Positions 10,774 through 18,383 of a stretch of DNA of 42,921 nt are shown piece by piece. Under the pieces are notes generated by a model, which did no database searches, had not been told where the DNA came from, and saw nothing but the letters and a program-made list of their open reading frames with translations. The position numbers and the translations under genes were made by a program. Every line of letters starts with the position of its first letter. Within the stretch, counting starts at the first letter, position 1. This DNA is from Tabrizicola sp. (GTDB lineage Bacteria; Pseudomonadota; Alphaproteobacteria; Rhodobacterales; Rhodobacteraceae): assembly GCA_012032275.1 (NCBI GenBank), contig JAAURK010000004.1, positions 1-42,921 of the forward strand. The letters are read 5' to 3'.

Positions 10774-11488
10774 GCCCCGCGCCGCCTCGGCACCGAAAGA
10801 CAGAACCACCTTCCGCGAGGTGATGGCCGAAATCCGGCACCGGATCACGGAAGGATCCTGGGGCCCGGGCACGCTGCTGCCCGCCGAGGTGGCGCTTGCC
10901 CGCGAATTCGGCTGCACCCGCACCACGATCAACCGGGCGCTGCGCGAGATCAGCGACCTTGGCATTCTCGACCGGCGGCGCAAGGCCGGAACGCGGGTCC
11001 GCCTCGCCCCGAGACGCGAAGCCCGGTTCGAAATGCCGATCGTGCGGGCCGAGATCGAAAAGGCCGGCGCCACGTACAGCTACACCCGCCTTTCGCATGA
11101 CATCCTGACCGCACCCGACTGGCTTTGCGAACGGCTGAGGCTGCCTGACGATGCACAGGTCGTCCATCTCATCTGCCTGCACCGGGCCAATGGCGCTCCG
11201 TTTCAGCTGGAAGATCGCTGGATCAATCTTGCCGCCCTGCCCGAGGCGGGCGCCGAAGCATTCGTGCTGGTCGGCCCGAATGAATGGCTTGTGGCGACGG
11301 TGCCATATTCAGAGGTCGAGATCAGCTTTCAGGCCGAGGCGGCAGATGCGCTGGCGGCGGCCCATCTTGGCCATCCATCCGGCGCACCGGTCTTCGTGGC
11401 CGAACGGACAACCTGGTGGAAAGGCGCACCGATCACCCATGTGCGGCTTTGCTACCGCCCCGGTCACCGGATGACCACGCACTACTGA
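10763..11488 (+). CDS. hutC: Histidine utilisation repressor, GntR family
   Basis: This 241-residue protein has an N-terminal GntR winged helix ('[43 protein letters not shown]') and a C-terminal UTRA-type effector domain ('[23 protein letters not shown]', '[26 protein letters not shown]'). The C-terminal text is typical of HutC, which represses hut genes until urocanate binds. It is cotranscribed with hutF (11-bp overlap), so it should control its own synthesis through the 9386-9401 operator. Confidence 0.93.
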   Translation: MASEPRAASAPKDRTTFREVMAEIRHRITEGSWGPGTLLPAEVALAREFGCTRTTINRALREISDLGILDRRRKAGTRVRLAPRREARFEMPIVRAEIEKAGATYSYTRLSHDILTAPDWLCERLRLPDDAQVVHLICLHRANGAPFQLEDRWINLAALPEAGAEAFVLVGPNEWLVATVPYSEVEISFQAEAADALAAAHLGHPSGAPVFVAERTTWWKGAPITHVRLCYRPGHRMTTHY

Positions 11489-11630
11489 CCGAACGGGCGG
11501 CGCGACGGACAATGCGCCGTTCCGGGGCCGCTCACAAGGTGGTGAAGACCAGACCTTCCTGCCCGCCGACCGGGCTTGATTGTTGCCGCCCTGCGAATAA
11601 ACTGCGCGGGATCAATCAAGGGGTGACCGC

Positions 11631-12431
11631 GTGCAGATGCTCAAGATCTTTGCCTCCATTCTCGTTTCAGCCAGCCTTTCCACTGCCGCCCATGCCGCCG
11701 GATGCAGCGATACCGGGGGCCAGTACGAATCCTGGAAACCCCTGATGGCCAAGGAGGCCGCCGCCGCCGGGGTGGGCGACCGGGGCATCGCCGCGCTGAT
11801 GGCCACCTCATATTCCAAAGCGACCATTTCCGCCGATCGCAACCAGAAAAGCTTCAAGTACAGCCTGCAGAAATTCCTGCAGGTCCGCGGGGCAGACACG
11901 ATCGTGAACCAGGGCCGGTCGCGCAAGGCGAAGAACGCGGATTTCTTCGCCAACCTCGAGGCGCGCTACGGTGTGCCTGCCGGGGTGATCATCGCGATCC
12001 ATGGGATGGAGACGGGTTTCGGCGGCTTCATGGGCGACACCAACGTCGTCTCGGCCATCGCGACGCTCGCCTATGACTGCCGCCGCACCGATTTCTTCAC
12101 CCCCCATCTCATCGCCGCGCTGGTGCTGATCGACCGCGGCACGATCAGCCCGCAATCGGTTGGCGCCAAGCATGGCGAGCTTGGCCATACCCAGTTCCTC
12201 CCCGGCAATGCGCTTGCCTACGGGGTGGACGGCAATGGCGACGGTCGGGTCGACCTGAACAACATCACCGATGCCCTCTCGTCCACCGCGAATTTCCTGC
12301 GCCAGAAGGGCTGGAAACCCGGCCAGGGCTATCAGGAGGGCGAGCCCAATTTCGCCGTGATCAAGGCCTGGAACGCAGCGACCGTCTATCAGCAGGCCAT
12401 CGCCATAATGGGCGCGCAGATCGACGGCTGA
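11631..12431 (+). CDS. Periplasmic lytic murein transglycosylase, MltB-like
   Basis: This 266-residue protein has a signal peptide ending near 'HAAGC'. It matches the MltB family (SLT_2 domain): 'FFANLEARYGVPAGVIIAIHGMETGFGGFMGD', where the Glu of 'GMETGFG' is the catalytic acid, then 'DFFTPHLIAALVLIDRG', 'GELGHTQFLPGNALAYGVDGNGDGRVDL' and 'SSTANFLRQKGWKPG'. Such enzymes cleave peptidoglycan glycan with formation of 1,6-anhydroMurNAc. There is no lipobox, so it is probably soluble. Translation likely starts at GTG 11631, with an ATG two codons later also possible. It stands alone between hutC and tRNA-Glu. Confidence 0.88.
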   Translation: MQMLKIFASILVSASLSTAAHAAGCSDTGGQYESWKPLMAKEAAAAGVGDRGIAALMATSYSKATISADRNQKSFKYSLQKFLQVRGADTIVNQGRSRKAKNADFFANLEARYGVPAGVIIAIHGMETGFGGFMGDTNVVSAIATLAYDCRRTDFFTPHLIAALVLIDRGTISPQSVGAKHGELGHTQFLPGNALAYGVDGNGDGRVDLNNITDALSSTANFLRQKGWKPGQGYQEGEPNFAVIKAWNAATVYQQAIAIMGAQIDG

Positions 12432-12476
12432 TTTCTCTTGCGAAAGGCCCGGACCTCGCCTAGGAACCCCCGCAGT

Positions 12477-12551
12477 GGCCCGTTCGTCTATCGGTTAGGA
12501 CACCAGGTTTTCAACCTGGGAAGAGGGGTTCGACTCCCCTACGGGCTGCCA
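12477..12551 (+). tRNA. tRNA-Glu (anticodon TTC)
   Basis: The sequence folds as a cloverleaf. The acceptor arms are GGCCCGT and ACGGGCT, there is a D-arm 'GTCTATCGGTTAGGAC', and the anticodon stem CCAGG/CCTGG holds loop TTTTCAA (anticodon TTC). The T-arm is 'AGGGGTTCGACTCCCCT', with G73 and an encoded CCA. It stays intact because the mobile element restored its 3' end on insertion. Confidence 0.95.
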
Positions 12552-12553
12552 CT
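12537..12553 (+). repeat. attL core direct repeat
   Basis: CCCTACGGGCTGCCACT spans the 3' end of tRNA-Glu, including its CCA. An identical 17-bp copy occurs at 27561-27577. This is the expected footprint of tyrosine-recombinase insertion into a tRNA gene. Confidence 0.9.
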
Positions 12554-12595
12554 TCTTCCGCTAAGTTATTGATCTGCATTGAGTTTTTCCTCTCT

Positions 12596-12626
12596 TTTGT
12601 CCAACTACTTTGCTGGGTTGGACAAT
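12596..12626. other. Probable integrase arm-type sites, left end
   Basis: TTTGTCCAAC (12596-12605) and GTTGGACAAT (12617-12626) are inverted copies of one motif, next to attL and overlapping the 3' end of the integrase gene. The same motif occurs twice near attR, which suggests arm-site binding by the integrase. The core-plus-arm layout is known for lambda-type integrases; the assignment here is inference. Confidence 0.6.
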
Positions 12627-13648
12627 TTCCTGACTTTTTCGAATCCGCTGTCGGCCAATCGCGCCCGGTTTGCCTTGCGCGTATAGGTGCGCGCCTGTGT
12701 CGTATCGGCATGGGCAAGGTATGACGCGATCTCCCACTCCGACGCACCAGCATCTGCAAGCCGCGTGGCACCAGCCTTCCGCAGGCCGTGGATTGACCCA
12801 GGCACACCGGCCTCTTTGCACCGCTTCCTGAACCAGTTGCCGAATGAGGTGACCTTGTAAGGCAACAGCGAGTTCTCTCGCGTAATGAACAGGTTTTGGT
12901 CTGGCGGCAGGCGTGCGATTTCCTCCGCCAGTTCAGGCAGAACTGGCAAATCTGCCGCCACTGACGTCTTGCCCCGCGCATAGGCGATCCGCATTTGGCC
13001 GTCACGGATCGAGATCATGTGCCGACCCGCACCGCAAAGGTCCTGACGCGCCATCCCGGTGTTCAAGGCCACCAGCAGTGCCATTCGCGCTTTGGTCCCC
13101 GCGCCGTGCCGTTCGAGAAACATGGCAACCTCGGCTTCAGTCCAAGTGTGATATCCGGTGCTGTTTTCCTTCGATCGCTCAGCAGACTTAGCCGGGTTGG
13201 TCCCGACATAGTCCAACTTCTGCGCAGCGAAGTTGTAAAGCATCGACATGTTCTTCTTCACGCCATTCGCCGCACTTGGCCCGGCCTTTCTCGACATCAG
13301 CTTTTCGACATGGATGACCTTCATCCGTGCAAACGGCAGGTCACCAGCCTGTTCCCTGATCCAGTCGAACTGATACCGCAGTGTGGACCGTCGGATCGCG
13401 GAAGAGGACTTGTAACGCAGGCTGCCTAGGAACTGTTCGATCAACCAGCCAATCGTCACGGTCGCGGCCCGCGATTTCCGCAAGCGCACACGCTCAATGG
13501 CGGCCTCATGCGCCGCAATAAACTCAGTCGAGCCGTAAGGGCCGGGAAGGTTGGTCCGAAAATCACCCTTCTCGAAACGCCAGTAGATACGCCCCTTGAC
13601 GATGTTCTTGCGTACATACGGATAGGTATTGTTGGTCCGACGGCTCAT
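12605..13648 (-). CDS. Tyrosine site-specific integrase of the island
   Basis: This 347-residue tyrosine recombinase has an N-terminal core-binding region and a catalytic domain. Catalytic candidates are Arg201 ('NTGMARQDLC'), His287-x-x-Arg290 ('SIHGLRKAGATRLAD'), His313 ('YLAHADTTQ') and Tyr322 ('RTYTRKA'). It is transcribed towards tRNA-Glu, stops 52 bases from attL, and should catalyse both integration and excision. Its start overlaps the upstream small gene by 4 bases (ATGA), so it is translationally coupled to it. The reading frame is intact, so the element may still be able to excise. Confidence 0.94.
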   Translation of the reverse strand: MSRRTNNTYPYVRKNIVKGRIYWRFEKGDFRTNLPGPYGSTEFIAAHEAAIERVRLRKSRAATVTIGWLIEQFLGSLRYKSSSAIRRSTLRYQFDWIREQAGDLPFARMKVIHVEKLMSRKAGPSAANGVKKNMSMLYNFAAQKLDYVGTNPAKSAERSKENSTGYHTWTEAEVAMFLERHGAGTKARMALLVALNTGMARQDLCGAGRHMISIRDGQMRIAYARGKTSVAADLPVLPELAEEIARLPPDQNLFITRENSLLPYKVTSFGNWFRKRCKEAGVPGSIHGLRKAGATRLADAGASEWEIASYLAHADTTQARTYTRKANRARLADSGFEKVRKLSNPAK

Positions 13649-13830
13649 CGCAACAACCGGTCGCAGGGGTTACTTGAAGCCCGAGGCTCTTCACCTTCAG
13701 GGAAGATCACGACCTTCCCCTCGCGGTGGTCCACCTCGACCCGACCGATCTTCAGCCCGGCTGCCATCGCGGCCGCAATACTGCGTGTAACTTCGGTCTT
13801 GGTGACAATGGCGACGCGGTTGGCCATCAT
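13645..13830 (-). CDS. Small protein upstream of integrase
   Basis: This 61-residue protein ('MMANRVAIVTKTEVTRSIAAAMAAGLKIGRVEVDH...') is unrecognised, with a short N-terminal strand-helix pattern and an acidic/basic tail. It overlaps the preceding gene by 4 bases and the integrase start by 4, a compact three-gene unit. That arrangement supports a real gene and a role tied to recombination, but none can be read from the sequence. Confidence 0.65.
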   Translation of the reverse strand: MMANRVAIVTKTEVTRSIAAAMAAGLKIGRVEVDHREGKVVIFPEGEEPRASSNPCDRLLR

Positions 13831-14030
13831 CGACCGCTACGCTTGGCCTCGGCCGTCAGCAAGGTTTCAAGATGCGCCGGAGAGAGAACCATTGCGCGAC
13901 CGATTGAGTAGAAGCACCCCATTTCACGCGCTTTGGTGCGCAAGGCGCGTGACGACAGGCGCATGCCCTTCGACGACAAGAGTTTGACCCATTGTTCGGG
14001 CGTCCGCCCTTCGTTCAGATGCTCCAGCAC
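13827..14030 (-). CDS. Small putative DNA-binding/excisionase-like protein
   Basis: The track starts this at 14084, but GTG 14030 has AAGGAG six bases upstream and gives a 67-residue protein 'MLEHLNEGRTPEQWVKLLSSKGMRLSSRALRTKAREMGCFYSIGRAMVLSPAHLETLLTAE'. The helix-rich, basic sequence and its place as the first gene of the integrase operon resemble recombination directionality factors or small HTH proteins. It overlaps the next gene by 4 bases. A function in excision is inferred from context only. Confidence 0.65.
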   Translation of the reverse strand: MLEHLNEGRTPEQWVKLLSSKGMRLSSRALRTKAREMGCFYSIGRAMVLSPAHLETLLTAEAKRSGR

Positions 14031-14084
14031 GTTTTGCTCCTTGTCGTTGCTAACGCAGCGAAGCACAGCACGGGACACTTGCAC

Positions 14085-14142
14085 AAGATTGAGAGCGGAA
14101 TTATACTTCTAAGAGCACGAATATGCTTTTTTGGGGGGTAAT
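14085..14142. promoter_or_regulatory. Divergent promoter between integrase operon and XRE regulator
   Basis: This short A/T-rich gap separates divergent units. On the minus strand there is a perfect -10 box TATAAT (14100-14105) facing the integrase operon, with no clear -35. The XRE gene has a strong G-rich ribosome site (GGGGGG, 14133-14138). The regulator plausibly controls both directions. Confidence 0.45.
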
Positions 14143-14700
14143 ATGACGACTTATCAATTCAGAAAGCGGGCAGAAACAGAACGATCTGCTGAAGAAGGCG
14201 AAATGTTCGAAGCGCTTGAATGGGACGAGTTCGAGCGCAGGCTGCCATTGTTCGCGCCGGCTGCCGGTTTACTTCGTACACGGCAACGATTTGTCGCATC
14301 GCAAGCCCACATCGCCAAAATCGCGGATGTTTCACTTCGCGCCTACCAAAGCTATGAGCGCGGCGAGAAGACCGTCCCCGCACCCGTGCTCTGCCGGATC
14401 GCCGCGTTCTTCGAGCTGGACCTCCACGAACTGGTCACCGGGCAACGATCAACGCCTGACCCAGCAACCATTGCAACGCTGACCGACGATGCGATCCGTG
14501 TTGCGGGTCAGGTTTTTGATCAGTTCAAGGCCAGCGACATGAGCGGGAAGGAAGCCCGCCTGATCGCCGCCCAGGTCCTGAAATGGAAACGATCGGGCGA
14601 GGCGGCAGACCGGGATATGATTGTGGCTGCCACGCACATGGTCACAGGTGACAAGTACGTTGTGCAATCTAGGCTCGACCTGGACGAGGAGGACGAATAG
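14143..14700 (+). CDS. XRE-family transcriptional regulator
   Basis: I chose ATG 14143, preceded by GGGGGG, over the TTG at 14131. The product has 185 residues. A Cro/C1-type helix-turn-helix lies near 50-100: 'RQRFVASQAHIAKIADVSLRAYQSYERGEKTVPAPVLCRIAAFFELDLHELVTG'. The C-terminal helical region is unrecognised. It sits between the integrase operon and hsdM and reads the same way as hsdM, 49 bases ahead. Such regulators often control RM or integrase genes of islands; which one is unknown here. Confidence 0.8.
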   Translation: MTTYQFRKRAETERSAEEGEMFEALEWDEFERRLPLFAPAAGLLRTRQRFVASQAHIAKIADVSLRAYQSYERGEKTVPAPVLCRIAAFFELDLHELVTGQRSTPDPATIATLTDDAIRVAGQVFDQFKASDMSGKEARLIAAQVLKWKRSGEAADRDMIVAATHMVTGDKYVVQSRLDLDEEDE

Positions 14701-14749
14701 CCTTCTGGATGAAAATCAATAAGAATCAAATAACAGGACGGCAAAGCTC

Positions 14750-16324
14750 ATGATCACAGGTGCCATCAAGTCCCAGGTCGACCAGATTTGGAATGCCTTC
14801 TGGTCGGGCGGCGTGTCCAACCCGCTTTCGGTGATTGAACAGATCACCTACCTGCTCTTCATCAAGCGCCTCGACGAAATCCACACCCGCGAGGAAGCCA
14901 GGGCCAACACCCTGAAACACCCGATGGAGCGGCGCATTTTCCCAAAGGGCGCCTTCGGGTACAAGGTCAGCGACGATCCGGACGACGAGACGCACGTTGA
15001 TCGGCCCTATGACGATCTGCGTTGGCAGCGGCTGATCAACTTCGAATCGCGCGAGAAGATGAAGCTGGTCGATCAGCATGTCTTCCCGTTCCTACGCAAC
15101 ATGGCCGAAAGGGGCACCTCCTTTGCCACGCATATGAAGGATGCACGGCTGGGCTTTGCCAACGCTGCCCTTCTCGACAAGGTCATGCGGCTGCTCGATG
15201 ACATTCAAATGGATGATCGCGACACCAAGGGCGACGTCTATGAATACATGCTGGGCAAGATCGCCAGCGCGGGCCAGAATGGCCAGTTCCGCACGCCGCG
15301 CCACATCATCAACCTGATGGTGCATCTGATGGCCCCCAAGCCCAGCGATGTGATCTGCGATCCGGCGGCGGGCACCTGCGGTTTCCTGGTCGCCGCCGGG
15401 GAGTACCTGCGCGACACCCACCCCGAGATGCTACGCAACCCCGAACAGCGCGACTATTTCCACAACCGCATGTTCCACGCCTTCGACTTTGACAGCACCA
15501 TGCTGCGGATCGGGGCGATGAACATGGTGCTGCACGGGGTTGAAAATGCCGATGTCGCCTATCGCGACAGCCTTGCGCAGGAGCATGGGGCCGATGCGGG
15601 CACCTGCTCGCTGATCCTGGCCAACCCGCCTTTTGCCGGGTCGCTCGACTATGACGCGACGGCGAAAGACCTGCAAAAGATGGTGAAGACCAAAAAGACC
15701 GAGCTTCTGTTCATCGCGCTTTTCCTGCGCCTCTTGCGGACGGGCGGGCGGGCGGCGGTGGTTGTGCCGGACGGGGTGCTGTTCGGGTCGTCCAGCGCGC
15801 ACAAGGACATTCGCAAGATGCTGGTCGAACAGCATAAGCTGGATGCTGTGATCAAGCTGCCCTCGGGCGTGTTCCGGCCCTATGCGGGGGTGTCGACGGC
15901 AATCCTGCTGTTCACCAAGACCGGCGTTGGCGGCACGGGGACTGTCTGGTTCTATGACATGGCCGCCGATGGGCTGAGCCTGGATGACAAGCGCGCCGAT
16001 CTGCTGCCGCCCGAATTGCAGGGACCGACTCCCGCGCGCACACTGACGGCCGAAGAGCACGCAAAGAACAACCTGCCCGACATTCTGGCCCGCTGGGGCG
16101 ATCTGGGGGCAGAGGTTGCGCGGCCCCGCACCGCGCAAAGCTTCATGGTGCCGGTCACCGACGTCATCGCCACCGGCACATGGGACCTGTCGTTGAACCG
16201 CTACAAGCAGGTGGAACAAAAGCAGGTGACCCATGCCGCACCCAAGGACATCATCGCCGAACTGCGTGCGCTGGAGGCCGAGATCGCCGAGGGCCTGGAC
16301 CGGCTGGAGGGGATGCTGGGATGA
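14750..16324 (+). CDS. hsdM: Type I restriction-modification methyltransferase subunit
   Basis: HsdM is the N6-adenine methyltransferase subunit, active with HsdS. The 524-residue protein has the N-terminal HsdM domain ('IKSQVDQIWNAFWSGGVSNPLSVIEQITYLLFIKRLDE'), SAM-binding motif 'DPAAGTCGFLVAAGEYL' near residue 203, catalytic motif 'NPPF' near 290 and 'VVVPDGVLFGSSSAHKDIR'. The second Gly of the usual DPAxGTGGF motif is Cys here ('GTCGF'), which is seen in this family. It overlaps the hsdS start by 4 bases. The gene appears intact, unlike hsdS and hsdR, so any remaining activity is modification at most. Confidence 0.93.
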   Translation: MITGAIKSQVDQIWNAFWSGGVSNPLSVIEQITYLLFIKRLDEIHTREEARANTLKHPMERRIFPKGAFGYKVSDDPDDETHVDRPYDDLRWQRLINFESREKMKLVDQHVFPFLRNMAERGTSFATHMKDARLGFANAALLDKVMRLLDDIQMDDRDTKGDVYEYMLGKIASAGQNGQFRTPRHIINLMVHLMAPKPSDVICDPAAGTCGFLVAAGEYLRDTHPEMLRNPEQRDYFHNRMFHAFDFDSTMLRIGAMNMVLHGVENADVAYRDSLAQEHGADAGTCSLILANPPFAGSLDYDATAKDLQKMVKTKKTELLFIALFLRLLRTGGRAAVVVPDGVLFGSSSAHKDIRKMLVEQHKLDAVIKLPSGVFRPYAGVSTAILLFTKTGVGGTGTVWFYDMAADGLSLDDKRADLLPPELQGPTPARTLTAEEHAKNNLPDILARWGDLGAEVARPRTAQSFMVPVTDVIATGTWDLSLNRYKQVEQKQVTHAAPKDIIAELRALEAEIAEGLDRLEGMLG

Positions 16325-17406
16325 GTTGGCCGGTGGTTGCGCTTGGTGAGGTTGCCGAGATTGAACGCGAAGGCATAGCGGCCGATCTTATCCCGAACGG
16401 CACGGACTATCTCGGGCTGGAGCATATTGAAAGCGGCGGCATCATTCTCGGAAAGGAAACCGTCGCAAACGGCGATCTGGCCAGCACGAAGTTCACGTTT
16501 ACGTCCGACCATCTGCTCTACGGAAAGCTCCGGCCCTACTTGGCCAAGATCGCACTGCCGGAATTCGACGGTGTTTGCAGCACTGACATCTTGCCTATCC
16601 GTCCAGGGCCACGCCTTGATAAGCGTTTTTTGGCCTTTTACCTGCGTCAGTCTTCAATGGTCGATTATGCTGCAAGCAGGGCCACGGGCGCAAACCTGCC
16701 CAGGTTAAGTCCGACGGCACTGTCGGGATTCCCCGTCCCACTCCCCCCCTTAGTGGAGCAGAGGCGGATTGCAGGGATACTGGATCAGGCGGACGCGCTC
16801 CGCCGCCTCCGCACCCGCGCGCTAGATAGGCTGACCACCCTCGGTCAGGCAATCTTTCACGAGATGTTCGGGGACCCCAAAACTGAACCGGATCGCTGGC
16901 AAGCTATTGGATTTGATGAAGCCTGTCGTGACGAAACAGCGAAATCGCCAAAAGTGCAAAAAACGGAATACCAAATCGCTGGAAAAATTCCAGTGATCGA
17001 TCAAGGACAAAAGGAAGTTGCCGGGTACACGGAGAGCGAGAATGTCTGCAAGTCGCAGGGCCCGGTAATAGTGTTCGGGGACCACACTAAGGCAGTGAAG
17101 TACATCGATTTCCCGTTTGCCATAGGGGCAGATGGTGCAAAAGTATTGAAACCATCGAAACTCTATGAGCCGATATTCTTCGCTGCCTTGCTTCGCAACC
17201 TTCCTATTCCCGATTTGGGATACTCAAGGCATATGCGGGAGGTGAAGAAAATGCGCTTCCCTGCGCCCCCGGTTGTGTTGTAAGAAGTGTTTTCAGCTCG
17301 GTTGGCTGCATTGATAGAGCATGGCGTGGTGCTCAGGTCATCAAAGCAGGACTTATCCACCCTCTTCACCTCCCTCCAACACCGCGCGTTCCGGGGGGAG
17401 TTGTGA
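16321..17406 (+). pseudogene. hsdS: Type I RM specificity subunit with internal stop
   Basis: HsdS picks the DNA target. The first recognition domain starts at 'MSWPVVALGEVAEIERE', the central conserved segment is 'PLPPLVEQRRIAGILDQADALRRLRTRALDRLTTLGQAIFHEMFGDP', and a second domain follows ('PVIDQGQKEVAGYT', 'LLRNLPIPDLGYSRHMREVKKMRFPAPP'). TAA at 17281-17283 ends the ORF after 320 codons. The same frame then continues with a typical HsdS tail, 'EVFSSRLAALIEHGVVLRSSKQDLSTLFTSLQHRAFRGEL', to a TGA at 17404. A C-to-T change turning CAA into TAA would explain it. The truncated form loses the last conserved helix, which pairs with HsdM. Confidence 0.88.
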
Positions 17407-17407
17407 C

Positions 17408-18122
17408 ATGCGGGGCGAATTGATTGGTGTTTGGTCCGAGATGTGGCGCGAGGTCTGGTCGAAGCTCGCCAAGCACCCCGACGCGCCAAATGACCTGTTC
17501 TGCGAGTTGTTCCGAGAGTTGAACACCGCCCGCAATGCCCCGCTCGACCCTGCCACGACACTTGCCGACATCGTCGACAATGCCAACCAGTCCCGCGCCG
17601 CGTTCCGCAAGACCAAGGCGTCTGACCTGCAAGGGGAGCTGGCGTTGGTCAGCTTTCTTGAACGGGCGCATGAGACCATCGAAGATTTCAATCCGGGCGA
17701 TCTGACCAACCGGTATTTCGTTCTGGTTCAGGCATTCCTTGAAAAGTACAGCCTGCGCTACGACCTCCGCCGCCCGTTCAGCCTGCACCCGACATTGCCG
17801 GGCGTCTTCGCGCGCCTGATGCGCGACCTTCATGCCGTTACAGCACAGGATGCGATCCTCGCCGGGCTGATGCGCGATTTCGATGAAACGGTCCGCGACC
17901 TGAAAGGCAATCAGTCCGAGCAGAAGGTTCGGCAGTGTATCGCGGCGCAGTTCAACCTGATGGAGGCGCTGCTGCGCCATCATCCGGATGTGATTGCGCA
18001 CAATGGGGCGGGCGGACAGCAGGCCAACACCTTTGGCGCGATGTGCGACCGCACAATCGTCTGGCCCCATCAGGCAATGAAAGAGTCCGCACAACGCCTG
18101 TACAAATTCGCGTCGGACTATC
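17408..18122 (+). pseudogene. RM-linked accessory protein, 3' truncated by IS fragment
   Basis: ATG 17408 follows the hsdS TGA directly and has GGGGAG upstream. The protein is mostly helical ('MRGELIGVWSEMWREVWSKLAKHPDAPNDLFCELFRELN ... LPGVFARLMRDLHAVTAQDAILAGLMRDFDETVRDLKG'), with no motif that I can name securely. Native sequence stops near 'RLYKFASDYP'; after about 18120 the ORF runs antisense into a transposase fragment to 18340 and becomes Arg/Ser-rich nonsense. Position between hsdS and hsdR suggests an accessory or abortive-infection-like role, but that is inference. Confidence 0.65.
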
Positions 18123-18383
18123 CGGACAGGGACGTGTCGGCGATCAGGGCCAGGCATTCCCGCGTGCAGTCGTCCACTACGGTCAACACGCGGAAGCGGC
18201 GGCCATCGGTCAGCTGGTCGGACACGAAGTCGAGCGACCAACGCTGGTTCGGCATCAGCGGCAGCGCCATCGGGGCTCGCGTCCCTATCGCCCGTTTGCG
18301 GCCACCGCGGCGGCGGACATGCCGCCGCTCCTCGCGGTAGATGCGGAACAGGCGCTTGTGGTTCACCTCATGGCTTCCTCGTG
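18120..18383 (-). mobile_element. Fragment of IS3-family transposase (OrfB)
   Basis: The minus strand encodes 'HEVNHKRLFRIYREERRHVRRRGGRKRAIGTRAPMALPLMPNQRWSLDFVSDQLTDGRRFRVLTVVDDCTRECLALIADTSLSG'. This is the middle of an IS3-family (IS407/IS2-like) DDE transposase, including the first two catalytic Asp positions. Both ends of the transposase are missing, and no terminal repeats were seen. The left edge cuts the accessory gene and the right edge meets the middle of hsdR, so an IS-linked deletion removed the DNA between them. Confidence 0.85.

Noticed and set aside
9331-11073. N-terminal ~580 residues of the 989-residue minus ORF (8104-11073), which would make a giant HutI fusion
   Set aside because: It is antisense to hutF and hutC, low in recognisable motifs, and the normal HutI N-terminus begins at ATG 9330.
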